Source: an uncultured Corynebacterium sp. (GTDB lineage Bacteria; Actinomycetota; Actinomycetes; Mycobacteriales; Mycobacteriaceae). From it: a stretch of 64,000 nucleotides of DNA. The translations under genes and the position numbers were made by a program. Of this stretch, positions 36,837-48,379 are shown piece by piece (position 1 is the first letter of the stretch; every line of letters begins with the position of its first letter). A model generated the notes under the pieces. The model had not been told where the DNA came from, searched no databases, and saw only the letters and a list, made by a program, of their open reading frames with translations. The DNA is taken from contig NZ_CAMIHZ010000004.1 in the NCBI RefSeq assembly GCF_946222305.1, positions 58,753 to 122,752 on the forward strand. The letters are read 5' to 3'.

Positions 36837-37829
36837 TTAGCGAGCGTCGTAACGCACGTTGATGATGGCTGCCGGCGGCGCCTCAGGGGTAGCCTGAGAT
36901 AGGGCACGATCGGTGGTCGCTGCCCATGCAGAGCAGTACAGCACAATGCGCCAGACGAAGTACATCAGCACCATGATGCCGATGATCGGGCCGAAGGTGG
37001 CGCTGGCTGGGTTGTTCAGTGCATTGGAGAAGAAAATCGTCGCAAACTGCTTGAAGATCTCGAACACCACCGCGCCGATGATGGCAGCGCGGAACACGGA
37101 TGGCCGGTCGGTCTTGGTGCGTGGGAGGTATGCGATCAGCCACACGAATACCACGTAGTTGGCGATCAACGCTACCACCAAGGCTACGAGGAAGGTGAGG
37201 ATGCGGATGCCGGGGATTCCATCGAGGTTCAGCATCTCCAAGATGCGCATCGTCAAACCGGAGTTACCAATCGCGGTGATAGCAAACGCGATGATGAAAG
37301 AAACCAGCAGGCCGATCAGTCCAATGAAGTCCTTAACCTTCCCCAGAAGGAAGTTCTTCGCCGTACCGGGAACCTTCCACATGGCAGAAGCACCCATACG
37401 CAGGTGAGCCATCCACCCCAGGCCGGTCCACAGGGCCAGCAGCAGACCGATGGAGAACACGGATGCGCGCTGGTCCACGGCTTGGTGGATCACCGTGGAG
37501 AGGGTTTCACTCATCTGCCCACCGCCAGATTGGGAAACCTTGTCCACGACCTTGTTCAGCAACTCCTGGTTGCCGACGAGCACCATCGCGACGATGGAGA
37601 AAGTCAACATCAGGATCGGGAACAGCGACAGAACCGAAAAGTAGGTAATGCCCGCGGCGTATTGGTTACCACCCTGCTCGGAGTAGCGTTCCTGCATCCG
37701 CATGATGTGGTCGAACCACGGCCACTTCTGGCGGTACTTGTCAATCGCGCCTGGTTCGTCCACGCGGGCGCGCTCGACTCCAAAATCGTCGAGCCTGTGG
37801 TTCTTCGGGGGGTCAGTCTTAGTAGCCAC
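36837..37829 (-). CDS. yhjD: YihY/BrkB-family inner membrane protein YhjD
   Basis: A 330-residue membrane protein with a hydrophilic N-terminus of about 50 residues and six spans. Family-typical sequences include QYAAGITYFSVLSLFPILM, WTGLGWMAHLRMGASAMW and ASATFGPIIGIMVLMYFVW. Members were once annotated as ribonuclease BN; their true role is unsettled, with transport proposed. It follows trpS, the same pair as in mycobacteria and other corynebacteria. GTG at 37829 is used; the ribosome-binding site is weak. Confidence 0.88.
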   Translation of the reverse strand: MATKTDPPKNHRLDDFGVERARVDEPGAIDKYRQKWPWFDHIMRMQERYSEQGGNQYAAGITYFSVLSLFPILMLTFSIVAMVLVGNQELLNKVVDKVSQSGGGQMSETLSTVIHQAVDQRASVFSIGLLLALWTGLGWMAHLRMGASAMWKVPGTAKNFLLGKVKDFIGLIGLLVSFIIAFAITAIGNSGLTMRILEMLNLDGIPGIRILTFLVALVVALIANYVVFVWLIAYLPRTKTDRPSVFRAAIIGAVVFEIFKQFATIFFSNALNNPASATFGPIIGIMVLMYFVWRIVLYCSAWAATTDRALSQATPEAPPAAIINVRYDAR

Positions 37830-37920
37830 TGGAGCGTTCCAGCCTTTCCGTGGTGATTTGAAACGTCATTGTGGAGCCTACTAAATGTACCCGACACTCA
37901 CCGAGGGCTGGCCACGAAAA

Positions 37921-39824
<1,904 letters not shown>

Positions 39825-39857
39825 GCGGCGTACCTTCCTGCATCAACGAGGATCAAC

Positions 39858-39886
39858 GTGTCCAAGGATTAATGTGTCCGTGGATT
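39858..39886. repeat. Short direct repeat upstream of TRIC gene
   Basis: GTGTCCAAGGATT and GTGTCCGTGGATT are spaced 16 bases apart in the 154-base gap between xthA and the channel gene. They could be two sites for a regulator. Confidence 0.3.
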
Positions 39887-39978
39887 GACCGGTGTAGAGG
39901 ACCGTGAGCCACCCAAAGTTCACGGGTGTCCAGAATCCAGCCGGCATCATTCTAAACGCCTAGGATCCCGGAAGCCGA

Positions 39979-41013
39979 CTAGGCGTACTCCACGATCACG
40001 GGTGAGTGGTCAGACCACCGCAGGTCATAAGCCTCAGCTCGGTCAACATAAGCGTTATTTGCCTTCTGGGCACGCTCCAACATTCCTTGGGTCACAACGT
40101 GCAAATCCAAGCGCCAGCCGGCATCCGTATCGAATGCTTGGCCGCGGTAGGTCCACCACGAGTACGGCCCGTCAGCCTCTGGGTTGAGGCGACGCACAAC
40201 ATCGAACCACTGGGGATCGGCAGGCGCACCTTCGCGCAAGCGCTTTTTCGCCAACGGGGATGGTGCGTAGTCCACGGTGCCGAAGAACTCTCCCACCTTC
40301 CCAGCGGGATTACCGGTGCGGCCCGAATCGGTTTCATCGCCGACTTGGGTGGTGTCGTCCGGCCATACTCCCAAGATCGAATCCATGAAGGCACGTTCAT
40401 CGGGCAGGAATCCGGACTTTGTGCGGTTGGTCCGCCAATTCTTCAAGTCCGCACGCCGGTGGCAGATATTCCAATCACCTCCGATGATGATATTTTCCGG
40501 TTGCCCATCCACCGTACTTTTTGCGCGCTGCTGCATGAAGTCACCGAAAGCATCGAGGAATCGGTATTTTTCATCCTGCTTCTCGCTGTCCGTCGCACCG
40601 CTCGGCAGGTACAGGGAAGCGACAGTCACCGACCCGAAACTCGTACTGACCCTAGCTTCGATGTAGCGGCCGGAATCGTCGAATTCCCGCGCTCCGGGAG
40701 AAGCTGTCAGGCCCGCCTGTTCTTCGGCGTGGCCAAACCCGGTGACCACGTGGGTCAGAGGTAGGCGGGATAGAATACCGACGCCCGCGCGCCCCTTGGC
40801 TGCGGCTTCTGCTTGGACCAAGTGCCAACCGGCTTCGAGAGCAGGTGCCAACGCCGTTTGCGTTTGCTTCTCATTGGCGCGAACTTCCTGCATGAGCACC
40901 ACATCTGCATTGGTGCTTTCCAGCCAGGGCAGAATGCCCAAGTTCTTTTCACTGCGCTGCTTAGCAGCTGCGCGTATTCCGTTCACGTTTACCGTTGCCA
41001 CCGTCAAAGTCAT
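39979..41013 (-). CDS. xthA: Exodeoxyribonuclease III / AP endonuclease
   Basis: Base-excision repair nuclease acting on abasic sites and 3' ends. The 344-residue protein has TVNVNGIRAAAK, LMQEVRA with the metal Glu, GGDWNICHRRADLKNW, and the ends LDLHVVT and RWSDHSPVIVEY with the catalytic Asp-His. It is longer than the 260-270 residues of E. coli enzymes; extra loops occur around residues 90-120 and 215-260. ATG 41013 is chosen because TAGGGT lies seven bases upstream; ten more codons are open. Confidence 0.93.
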   Translation of the reverse strand: MTLTVATVNVNGIRAAAKQRSEKNLGILPWLESTNADVVLMQEVRANEKQTQTALAPALEAGWHLVQAEAAAKGRAGVGILSRLPLTHVVTGFGHAEEQAGLTASPGAREFDDSGRYIEARVSTSFGSVTVASLYLPSGATDSEKQDEKYRFLDAFGDFMQQRAKSTVDGQPENIIIGGDWNICHRRADLKNWRTNRTKSGFLPDERAFMDSILGVWPDDTTQVGDETDSGRTGNPAGKVGEFFGTVDYAPSPLAKKRLREGAPADPQWFDVVRRLNPEADGPYSWWTYRGQAFDTDAGWRLDLHVVTQGMLERAQKANNAYVDRAEAYDLRWSDHSPVIVEYA

Positions 41014-41079
41014 GGCCTCAACCCTACTGATCGTCTCAGACACGACGGCAGCGTGGCGTCGGTGTGAAAAGCGTAGAGC

Positions 41080-42354
41080 CTAGGCCGCAGCCAGCTGGCG
41101 ACGGCGGAGCAAGAAAGTAGGTATCCATACCACCACGCCGCAGGCGGCCATGATGGCGCCGGCCAGCGCGGGTGCTGCATATCCGAACCCAGCGGCGATG
41201 ACCTGACCGCCGACAAAGGCACCGGCGGCGTTGGCGATATTGAGTGCGGAGTGGTTGAGGGCGGCGGCGAGGTTTTGGGCGTCTCCGGCGACATCCATGA
41301 GGCGCATCTGCAGGCTGGGGACAAGGATCGAACCGGTCATGCCGACGATCCCGAAGGTGATGATTGCCAAGGGTGCGTTGGAGGAGGCGAAGCGGAAAAA
41401 CATCAGGATGAAGATCAGGGCGACGAGCACTCCGCAGATTGTGTATTCGAGGTTGCGGTCAGCCAGGATGCCACCGATGTAGGTACCGATGACCATGCCG
41501 ATGCCGTAGACCATGAGGGGGATCCACATCAGTGACGGATTGAAACCGGCTCGTTCGGTGAGGGTCCAGGTGATGTAAGTGTAGACCGCGAACATGCCAC
41601 CAAAACCGACGGTGCCGATGGCGAGGGTGAGGAGAACCTGCGAGTTGACCAGCGCGCCGAGCTCGGTGATGGGATTCGTTTTGGGCATGAGGGTCATGTG
41701 CGGGACGGTGAACCACAGCGAGACGAATGTAAACACGCCGATGAGGGTGACCAGCAAGAAAGCGAGGTTCCAGCCGAAGGTACCGCCGAGCCATTGGGCG
41801 ACCGGGACGCCGATGACGGTGGCGACAGATAGGCCCATGCTGACCAATGCGACGGACTTACCGCGCTTTCCCGGCGGGGCCATGGATGCGGTGATCAGCG
41901 CAGTGACGGAGAAATAGGCGCCGTGGGGCAAGCCGGCGATGAAGCGTGAGAGGACGAGGAGTTCGTAGTTGTGCGCAAAGACGGTGAGCCCGTTGCCGAC
42001 GGTGAAGGCGATTATGAGGATCAGAGCTAAGCGCCGGCGGGGGATTTTGCCGGTGAGGGTTGTGATGAGGGGTGCTCCGACAACCACGCCGAGGGCGTAG
42101 GCGGAGATGATGTGCCCGGCGGTGTCCTCGGTGACGTTGAAGTCAGCCGCAATGTATTTCAGCAGTCCCATCGCCACGAATTCGGTCGTGCCGATGCCGA
42201 AGCCACCCAGCGCCATCGCGAACATGGCGAAAGTGCGACGACGGGAACCCATCTCGGTTTGTCGAGGGATGGGGCGACGTGCAAATCGAGGAGAGGTCGT
42301 CTTCGTTTCTTTCGCCTGTTGCGACGGTTGCTGCGAGAGATCGGAGAGGGACAT
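41080..42354 (-). CDS. MFS exporter of the DHA1/AraJ type
   Basis: A 424-residue, 12-span membrane carrier. The pattern GGFGIGTTEFVAMGLL is typical of AraJ/YdhP-like drug or sugar efflux proteins, with PRRRLALIL as the conserved loop between spans two and three. The first 40 residues are hydrophilic. The start is uncertain: ATG 42354 has GGAG 12 bases upstream, and a TTG at 42372 is in frame. Substrate unknown. Confidence 0.85.
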   Translation of the reverse strand: MSLSDLSQQPSQQAKETKTTSPRFARRPIPRQTEMGSRRRTFAMFAMALGGFGIGTTEFVAMGLLKYIAADFNVTEDTAGHIISAYALGVVVGAPLITTLTGKIPRRRLALILIIAFTVGNGLTVFAHNYELLVLSRFIAGLPHGAYFSVTALITASMAPPGKRGKSVALVSMGLSVATVIGVPVAQWLGGTFGWNLAFLLVTLIGVFTFVSLWFTVPHMTLMPKTNPITELGALVNSQVLLTLAIGTVGFGGMFAVYTYITWTLTERAGFNPSLMWIPLMVYGIGMVIGTYIGGILADRNLEYTICGVLVALIFILMFFRFASSNAPLAIITFGIVGMTGSILVPSLQMRLMDVAGDAQNLAAALNHSALNIANAAGAFVGGQVIAAGFGYAAPALAGAIMAACGVVVWIPTFLLRRRQLAAA

Positions 42355-42517
42355 TGAGGGGGCTAACTCCAAAAAATTATGAAACTAATTACTATTTCGC
42401 CCACGCAACGGCCCACCAACCCGTATCATTCACAAGTTTTGGGTTTGACGTATTGTGGGGAAGGTAAAACGATAACATCTGACCGCCTAATACTGAATGC
42501 AGGGAGAAGAACGCCAC

Positions 42518-44734
42518 ATGGCAAAAATCATCTACACCCGCACGGACGAGGCCCCACTTCTGGCCACGTATTCCCTCAAGCCCATCGTGGAAGCTTTCGC
42601 CGCCACCACCGGTGTGCAGGTTGAAACCCGCGATATTTCGCTTGCTGCACGCATCCTCGCCGCATTCAACGACAAGCTCCCGAAGGAGCAGCAGGTCAAC
42701 GATGCTCTCAAGGAGCTCGGCGAGCTGGCTAAGACCCCTGACGCCAACATCGTTAAGCTGCCGAACATCTCCGCCTCCGTGCCTCAGCTGAAGGCTGCGA
42801 TCGCGGAGCTGCAGAAGGCCGGTTACGATCTGCCGGATTACCCAGCGGAGCCTTCCACCGATGAGGAAAAGGACGCACGCGCTCGCTACGACTCGGTCAA
42901 GGGTTCCGCAGTGAACCCGGTGCTGCGTGAGGGTAACTCCGATCGCCGCGCACCAAAGGCCGTGAAGAACTTCGTGCGCAAGCACCCCCACTCCATGGGT
43001 GAGTGGTCCGCCGATTCCAAGACCAATGTGGCCACCATGGAAACCGATGACTTCCGCCACAATGAGCAGTCCGTCATCATGCCGGCAGACGACACTCTGC
43101 GTTTCCAGCTGGTGCGCCCCAACGGTGAGACCGAGGTTCTGAAGGAAGAGCTTCCTGTTCTCAAGAACGAGATCGTGGATGCCACGGTACTGAACGCTGC
43201 GGCTCTGGACACGTTCCTGCGCGCCCAAGTTTCCCGCGCGAAGGCTGAGGGTGTGCTGTTCTCCGTCCACCTGAAGGCCACCATGATGAAGGTGTCCGAT
43301 CCAATCATCTTCGGCCACGCTGTGCGCGCTTACTTCTCTGAGGTCTTCGACGAGTACGGCAATGAGTTGCTAGCAGCGGGCCTGAACGGCGAAAACGGCC
43401 TGGGTGCAATCCTCGACGGCTTAGATTCCTTGGAGCATGGCGGGGAGATCCGCGAGGCTATTGAAAAGCCCCTCAAGGAAGGTGCCGATTTGGCCATGGT
43501 GGATTCCGATAACGGCATCACCAACCTGCACGTTCCATCCGATGTGATCGTCGATGCCTCCATGCCGGCGATGATCCGCAACTCTGGCCAAATGTGGAAT
43601 GCCGAGGGAGAAACTCAGGACACCCTCGCGGTGCTCCCTGATTCCTCCTACTCGGAGATCTACCAGGTCGTCATCGATGACTGCCGCAAGAACGGCGCTT
43701 TCGACCCCACCACGATGGGTACGGTTCCCAACGTTGGTCTGATGGCACAGAAGGCTGAGGAGTACGGCTCCCACGACAAGACTTTCAAGATCCAGCACGA
43801 GGGTCGCGTTCAGGTTCTGAACTCCGCCGGTGAAGTGCTGATGGAGCACGAGGTTGCCGAGGGCGATATCTGGCGCGCATGCCAGGCCAAGGACATTCCA
43901 GTGCAGGATTGGGTCAAGCTGGCTGTCACCCGCGCAGCTGCCACCGATACTCCTGCAGTGTTCTGGTTGGATCCGGAGCGTGCTCACGATCGGAACATGA
44001 TCGAGCAGGTCAAGAAGTACCTCAACGATCACGATACCGAGGGCTTGGACATCCGCATCATGAGCCCAACCGAGGCTTGCCAGTTCTCCCTGGATCGTAT
44101 CCGGGCCGGCAAGGACACCATCTCGGTATCCGGCAACGTCCTGCGTGACTACCTGACCGACCTGTTCCCCATCATGGAGCTGGGCACGTCCGCGAAGATG
44201 CTTTCCATCGTTCCGCTGATCGCTGGTGGTGGGCTGTTCGAGACCGGCGCTGGCGGTTCCGCACCGAAGCACGTGCAGCAGGTTCAGAAAGAAAACCACC
44301 TGCGTTGGGATTCCTTGGGTGAGTTCCTCGCTTTGGCTGAGTCTCTGCGCAAGCTGGCTGAAACCGACGATAACCCACGCACTCCAATCTTGGGTGATGC
44401 ATTGGATGTCGCTACCGAGAAGGTTCTGGAAGAGGGCAAGTCCCCATCCCGCAAGGCTGGCGAGATCGACAACCGCGGTTCCCACTTCTACCTGGCAATG
44501 TACTGGGCTCGAGAACTGGCTAACCAGGATCGCGACGCAGAACTCGCGCAGATCTTCGCTCCTGTTGCCGATGCGCTGGAGGAAAAGGAGAAGGAAATCT
44601 CCCAGAAGCTCATCGACGTTCAGGGCTCCCCTGCCGACTTGGGCGGCTACTACTGGCTGGATGACGACAAGGTCAACAAGGTCATGCGCCCCTCCGAGGT
44701 CTTCAACGAGATCATCGATTCTCTGAAGAAGTAG
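42518..44734 (+). CDS. icd: Monomeric NADP-dependent isocitrate dehydrogenase
   Basis: TCA-cycle enzyme converting isocitrate to 2-oxoglutarate with NADPH. The 738-residue protein is of the monomeric class, the same length as in C. glutamicum: [14 protein letters not shown] at the N-terminus, the substrate region [19 protein letters not shown], and [16 protein letters not shown] near the C-terminus. AGGGAGAAG precedes the ATG by eight bases. It is convergent with sucD and followed by two hairpins. Confidence 0.97.
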   Translation: MAKIIYTRTDEAPLLATYSLKPIVEAFAATTGVQVETRDISLAARILAAFNDKLPKEQQVNDALKELGELAKTPDANIVKLPNISASVPQLKAAIAELQKAGYDLPDYPAEPSTDEEKDARARYDSVKGSAVNPVLREGNSDRRAPKAVKNFVRKHPHSMGEWSADSKTNVATMETDDFRHNEQSVIMPADDTLRFQLVRPNGETEVLKEELPVLKNEIVDATVLNAAALDTFLRAQVSRAKAEGVLFSVHLKATMMKVSDPIIFGHAVRAYFSEVFDEYGNELLAAGLNGENGLGAILDGLDSLEHGGEIREAIEKPLKEGADLAMVDSDNGITNLHVPSDVIVDASMPAMIRNSGQMWNAEGETQDTLAVLPDSSYSEIYQVVIDDCRKNGAFDPTTMGTVPNVGLMAQKAEEYGSHDKTFKIQHEGRVQVLNSAGEVLMEHEVAEGDIWRACQAKDIPVQDWVKLAVTRAAATDTPAVFWLDPERAHDRNMIEQVKKYLNDHDTEGLDIRIMSPTEACQFSLDRIRAGKDTISVSGNVLRDYLTDLFPIMELGTSAKMLSIVPLIAGGGLFETGAGGSAPKHVQQVQKENHLRWDSLGEFLALAESLRKLAETDDNPRTPILGDALDVATEKVLEEGKSPSRKAGEIDNRGSHFYLAMYWARELANQDRDAELAQIFAPVADALEEKEKEISQKLIDVQGSPADLGGYYWLDDDKVNKVMRPSEVFNEIIDSLKK

Positions 44735-44773
44735 TGCCACCCCTGGGCATGAGCTGAGCCCACTTCTGGACAA

Positions 44774-44860
44774 AGCCCTGGCCCCTCTTTAGACAGAGAG
44801 CCCTAGCCTCTCGTCCTGAGGCAGAGCCTTGGTTCCGCCTTAGGACGCAGCTTTGGCCAT
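44774..44860. repeat. Four degenerate 25-bp repeats after icd
   Basis: The core AGCCCTGGCC recurs at 44774, 44799 (AGCCCTAGCC), 44825 (AGCCTTGGTT) and 44849 (AGCTTTGGCC), each preceded by an A/G-rich stretch. Spacing is 24-26 bases. The purpose is unknown. Confidence 0.5.
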
Positions 44861-44872
44861 GCTCCTCCCCTC

Positions 44873-44904
44873 CCCCCTCAGCCCCTCGGCTGGGGGGAGT
44901 TTTA
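44873..44904 (+). terminator. First hairpin downstream of icd
   Basis: CCCCC-(T)-CAGCC pairs with GGCTG-GGGGG around a four-base loop, followed by AGTTTTAGG. Confidence 0.55.
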
Positions 44905-44919
44905 GGTTGAGGCACGAAA

Positions 44920-44975
44920 TCGGCGCCACACCCCAGATAGCAAAGGGGTGTGGCGCCGACGTGTTTTAGTTTTTA
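44920..44975. terminator. Large hairpin between convergent icd and sucD
   Basis: A 15-bp perfect stem (TCGGCGCCACACCCC with its complement, 44920-44934 and 44945-44959) with a ten-base loop is followed on the plus strand by GTGTTTTAGTTTTT. It should end icd transcripts and may also act on sucCD mRNA. Confidence 0.8.
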
Positions 44976-45860
44976 ACCCTTGATTGCCTCACGCAGCAGG
45001 TTGGCTGCCTCGGTTGGGGTCTTGCCGACCTTTACGCCAGCTGCTTCGAGAGCTTCCTTCTTGCCCTCTGCGGTGCCGCTGCCGCCGGACACAATCGCAC
45101 CTGCGTGCCCCATGGTCTTGCCTTCTGGCGCGGTGAAGCCCGCGATGTAGGCAACGACCGGCTTGGTCACGTTGTCCTTGATGTACTCTGCGGCGAACTC
45201 CTCGGCGTCGCCACCAATCTCACCGATCATGATGATCGCGTCTGTTTCGGGGTCCTCCTGAAAGGCCTCGATGGCGTTGATGTGAGTGGTACCGATGATG
45301 GGATCACCGCCGATGCCGATGGCGGTGGAGAATCCGAGGTCACGCAGCTCGTACATCATCTGGTAGGTCAGGGTGCCGGACTTGGAAACAAGTCCGACCC
45401 GGCCCTTGTCTGGAGCGGTTTCGGCGGGGATGATGCCCACGTTGGTTTGCTCTGGGCTGATGATGCCTGGGCAGTTCGGGCCAATGATGCGGGTCTTTCC
45501 TGACTGGCGCGCCAGGGCGAAGAACTCAGCGGTATCCTTCACGGGAACCCCCTCGGTGATGCACACGACCAGTGGCATCTCAGCCTCGATTGCTTCGACC
45601 ATTGCGGATTTCGTGAATGCTGCAGGCACGAATACAACGGAAACGTTCGCACCGGTTTCGTTCATGGCATCGGCCACGGAACCGAACACTGGAACGGTCT
45701 TGCCGCCTTCGAACTCGACGGTGGTGCCCGCCTTCTTGGGGTTAACACCACCGACGATGTTGGAGCCGGAATTGAGCATGCGCTGGGTGTGCTTGCGACC
45801 CTCGGAGCCGGTCATACCCTGGACGATGATCTTGGAATCGGAGTTAACGAAAATAGCCAT
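44973..45860 (-). CDS. sucD: Succinate--CoA ligase (ADP-forming) alpha subunit
   Basis: With SucC interconverts succinyl-CoA and succinate with nucleotide phosphorylation. The 295-residue protein has the CoA-binding fold ([13 protein letters not shown]), [12 protein letters not shown], and the phosphohistidine loop [13 protein letters not shown]. It starts 35 bases after sucC with a ribosome-binding site AAGGAAAGG. Confidence 0.96.
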   Translation of the reverse strand: MAIFVNSDSKIIVQGMTGSEGRKHTQRMLNSGSNIVGGVNPKKAGTTVEFEGGKTVPVFGSVADAMNETGANVSVVFVPAAFTKSAMVEAIEAEMPLVVCITEGVPVKDTAEFFALARQSGKTRIIGPNCPGIISPEQTNVGIIPAETAPDKGRVGLVSKSGTLTYQMMYELRDLGFSTAIGIGGDPIIGTTHINAIEAFQEDPETDAIIMIGEIGGDAEEFAAEYIKDNVTKPVVAYIAGFTAPEGKTMGHAGAIVSGGSGTAEGKKEALEAAGVKVGKTPTEAANLLREAIKG

Positions 45861-45895
45861 AGTTCTAGGTGGTCCTTTCCTTCGTCGAGGGTGGG

Positions 45896-47101
45896 TTATG
45901 CCTGGCCTGTTGGGTTGCCAGCGCCAGCCTGGTGAGCAATTTCTGCAGCGCGGCGCGCGGCGTCATCCATAGAGCCAACCATTTCAACACCTGGAAGGTT
46001 TGCATCCTCGAGGATCTTGCGGCCCAGCTCCGCGTTATTGCCGTCCAGGCGAACAACGAGAGGCTTGGGCTCCACACCCTGGTCCTGGAGGATCTTGAAG
46101 GCGTCAACGATGCCATTGGCAACCTCGTCACAAGCGGTGATGCCACCGAAGACATTCACGAACACGCTCTTGACCTGCTCGTCACCGAGGATCACGCCCA
46201 GGCCGTTAGCCATGACCTCCGCACTAGCGCCGCCACCGATATCCAGGAAGTTCGCTGGTGCTGGCTTGGAGTCGAACTCCTCGCCCGCGTAGGCGACGAC
46301 ATCCAGGGTGGACATCACAAGGCCGGCGCCGTTGCCGATCACGCCGACGTTACCGTCCAACTTGACGTAGTTGAGGTCCAGTTCCTTGGCCTTCAGCTCC
46401 AGTGGGTCAGAGGAGGCAGGGTCGGCCAGCTTGGTGTGTTCTGGGTGGCGGAACTCCGCGTTATCGTCGAGGGACACCTTGCCGTCGAGGGCGATGATCT
46501 TGCCATCACCGGTCTTCACCAGTGGGTTGACCTCAACCAGGCTGGCGTCTTCTTCGGAGTACACCTTGTACAGGGTCTGCATGACAGGAATAACCTTGTC
46601 GACGTCCTCGCCGGTCATGCCGCCCTGTTCTGCGATCTCGCGGGCGATCTCCTCAGTGAGGCCCTCCAGGGCGGTGAAGTTGCGACGGACCAGAGCTTCA
46701 GGCTTTTCCACGGCCAGCTTCTCGATCTCCACGCCGCCTTCCTTGGAGAACATGGCCAGGTAGCGACGGCGGGTGCGGTCCAGCAAGATGGAAAAGTAAT
46801 ACTCCTCCGCGATATCTGCGCCTTCCACAACCATGACCTTGTGAACGGTGTGCCCCTTAATGTCCATACCTAGGATCTGCTCGGCGTGCTGCGCTGCCTC
46901 TTCCGGGCTCTTGGCCAGTTTCACACCGCCGGCCTTACCACGGCCACCGGTCTTAACCTGTGCCTTGACCACAACTACCGGGGTCCCCAATTCGGTAGCG
47001 GCCTCCTGGGCCTGTTCAGGAGTAGTTGCTACTTTCGCGCGCAACACGGGCACACCATGTGCCTCGAAGATGTCACGGGCTTGGTATTCGTAAAGATCCA
47101 C
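45896..47101 (-). CDS. sucC: Succinate--CoA ligase (ADP-forming) beta subunit
   Basis: The ATP-grasp partner of SucD, 401 residues. [19 protein letters not shown] opens the protein; [18 protein letters not shown] is the nucleotide loop, and [21 protein letters not shown] with [12 protein letters not shown] mark the metal and ligase domains. It starts with GTG; GGAGA is six bases upstream. Several pathogenic corynebacteria lack sucCD, so its presence shows a complete step here. Confidence 0.95.
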   Translation of the reverse strand: MDLYEYQARDIFEAHGVPVLRAKVATTPEQAQEAATELGTPVVVVKAQVKTGGRGKAGGVKLAKSPEEAAQHAEQILGMDIKGHTVHKVMVVEGADIAEEYYFSILLDRTRRRYLAMFSKEGGVEIEKLAVEKPEALVRRNFTALEGLTEEIAREIAEQGGMTGEDVDKVIPVMQTLYKVYSEEDASLVEVNPLVKTGDGKIIALDGKVSLDDNAEFRHPEHTKLADPASSDPLELKAKELDLNYVKLDGNVGVIGNGAGLVMSTLDVVAYAGEEFDSKPAPANFLDIGGGASAEVMANGLGVILGDEQVKSVFVNVFGGITACDEVANGIVDAFKILQDQGVEPKPLVVRLDGNNAELGRKILEDANLPGVEMVGSMDDAARRAAEIAHQAGAGNPTGQA

Positions 47102-47221
47102 GTTGTCTCCATATGGGTTGGACTGCGTCTTCTTTGCGGTTACCGTCCTGCGGCCTCTTTTTAACCGACGCCATGTTGCGCGTCGGACACGAGTCCATGG
47201 GTTCGGTCCAAGTCCCCAGCG

Positions 47222-47236
47222 TACAGACTTTCTGTA
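47222..47236. promoter_or_regulatory. Operator-like palindrome at the sucC promoter
   Basis: TACAGA-CTT-TCTGTA is a perfect 6-3-6 inverted repeat overlapping a minus-strand TATACA element, some 125 bases before sucC. The 5' leader also contains a CCGACGC/GCGTCGG hairpin (about 47165-47187). Confidence 0.4.
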
Positions 47237-47245
47237 TAAGTGTTT

Positions 47246-47899
47246 CTAAGCTTTGGAGCACGCGGTAATGGGTTCGCGCGAGACCCAGACCACGCGGTGG
47301 CTTCGGTGCCCCGTTTCGGGATCGGTGGTGGGTGCGCATCGCAGCACGTGGTGCTTCTCATGCATTTCAACGGCGCGTGCAAGTAACTGTGGCTGGTGGT
47401 TGTACACCGTGATCTGCCCAGTTGGTGTGGCGATGGTAGCTTTCACGCCCTCCACGTTGAGGACTTCGATTGGGACCCATTGCTCGGTAGGTCCATTGCT
47501 TGCCCGCAGTACCGGTGCCCAGAATGGGCGATGCCCTGCCACGACCAAGTCGCATTCTTCCGCTGAGCATCGTGTGCGTAGATTGGCCCCAGTGGGAAAA
47601 GCGATGACCCTCCCGGTAGATAGACGGGCTTGATGCCGGTGAGCGGAGTATTCGAAGTCATCTTTGAGCGTCGCGAAAGTGAGGAGCGCTGCAAGCGGAT
47701 TCGAGTAGTGCTGGGCGTGGGATTCCCCGCCTGCGGAAAACGTGAGGACGGAGCCATTGATGGTTTCCACGTGGGCCTCTACCCAGTCATCGACGACAGT
47801 TTCAGCTCCTGCTGCAGAGGGCGCGGAGTGGGAACTATCGGAGGGGATGAAGTGGGGAGGGATGAAATCGGGAATGTGAGTAGGCATGTCATCGGACAT
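47246..47899 (-). CDS. Unknown protein, divergent from metY and flanked by a McbR-type operator
   Basis: A 217-residue soluble protein that I do not recognise. It has no signal peptide or membrane span; the N-terminus is Pro/His-rich and the C-terminal part has several His (YNHQPQLLARAVEMHEKHHVLRC in two segments) and a CSAEEC-like pair. ATG 47899 has AAGGAG eight bases upstream; 24 upstream codons are open but lack such a site. Transcription probably starts near 48041 from TTGCCT-18-TATGGT, whose spacer carries a McbR-type site. A role in sulfur or methionine metabolism is suggested only by this regulation and position. Confidence 0.75.
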   Translation of the reverse strand: MSDDMPTHIPDFIPPHFIPSDSSHSAPSAAGAETVVDDWVEAHVETINGSVLTFSAGGESHAQHYSNPLAALLTFATLKDDFEYSAHRHQARLSTGRVIAFPTGANLRTRCSAEECDLVVAGHRPFWAPVLRASNGPTEQWVPIEVLNVEGVKATIATPTGQITVYNHQPQLLARAVEMHEKHHVLRCAPTTDPETGHRSHRVVWVSREPITACSKA

Positions 47900-48047
47900 A
47901 AAAGATCTCCTTGATGGTTGTTCGCTCTTCCAACGGGGTGATAGCGCTGGCCGATCTTCTCCCGGGGGCACCGTGCGCGGAACGAGCGCGGTTGCCAGCC
48001 GACGAGCCGGGAGGCTTTAAGTCGTCGGTCATCTTGATCGCAAAAAA

Positions 48048-48077
48048 ACCATAACAGACAGCTCTGTCTATAGGCAA
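48048..48077 (-). promoter_or_regulatory. Promoter of the unknown gene at 47246-47899
   Basis: On the minus strand TTGCCT (48077-48072) and TATGGT (48053-48048) are 18 bases apart, leaving a 5' leader of about 140 bases. Confidence 0.45.
48055..48070. promoter_or_regulatory. McbR-type operator 1
   Basis: CAGAC-AGCTCT-GTCTA matches nine of ten positions of the McbR consensus TAGAC-N6-GTCTA known from C. glutamicum methionine/cysteine genes. It lies between the -35 and -10 boxes of the divergent unknown gene. Confidence 0.7.
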
Positions 48078-48100
48078 GATCCCAGCCTAAACGCCAAAAA

Positions 48101-48116
48101 CAGACAAAGCGGTTCA
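48101..48116. promoter_or_regulatory. Degenerate McbR-type site 2
   Basis: CAGAC-AAAGCG-GTTCA matches seven of ten consensus positions and shares the central AGCG sequence with site 3. Probably a weaker auxiliary site. Confidence 0.4.
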
Positions 48117-48166
48117 AACTATTAGCTGTCTTTCACCTGCACTTTTTCCGAAAAAACGCAAAAAAG

Positions 48167-48186
48167 TAGACAGAGCGGTTTACAAT
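48167..48186 (+). promoter_or_regulatory. metY: McbR-type operator 3 over the metY -10 box
   Basis: TAGAC-AGAGCG-GTTTA (48167-48182) matches nine of ten consensus positions and overlaps TACAAT (48181-48186), the likely -10 of metY. Binding here would shut the promoter. Confidence 0.65.
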
Positions 48187-48379
48187 CCATGCTGTGAGGG
48201 CTAAAGTCGCTCAGCAACCGGGTCGAAGCCACGCGCATTGTCGATTCACCCCCTCTCTCACGCAGCGCAGGAGGGGCTGGACGCAGCCTGCACCACGGTT
48301 TCCCGAATCGCCATGCACCACGGCTTTCGGCCCCGCCAACCCAGCAACACGAAGAACCTAAAAGAATCGAGATCCACTC
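48187..48379 (+). promoter_or_regulatory. Long metY 5' leader
   Basis: About 190 bases lie between the proposed -10 box and the metY ATG. There is a two-codon ATG-CTG-TGA at 48188 and GC-rich self-complementary segments (for example CCCCTC and GAGGGG around 48252-48277). I could not match it to a known SAM riboswitch class. Confidence 0.35.

Noticed and set aside
44712..44915. Minus-strand open frame through the icd downstream repeats
   Set aside because: It runs through the degenerate repeats and a terminator hairpin, has no ribosome-binding site and no plausible fold.
48187..48379. SAM-I or SAM-IV riboswitch before metY
   Set aside because: GCAACC occurs in the leader, but I could not find the other conserved SAM riboswitch segments in the right order.
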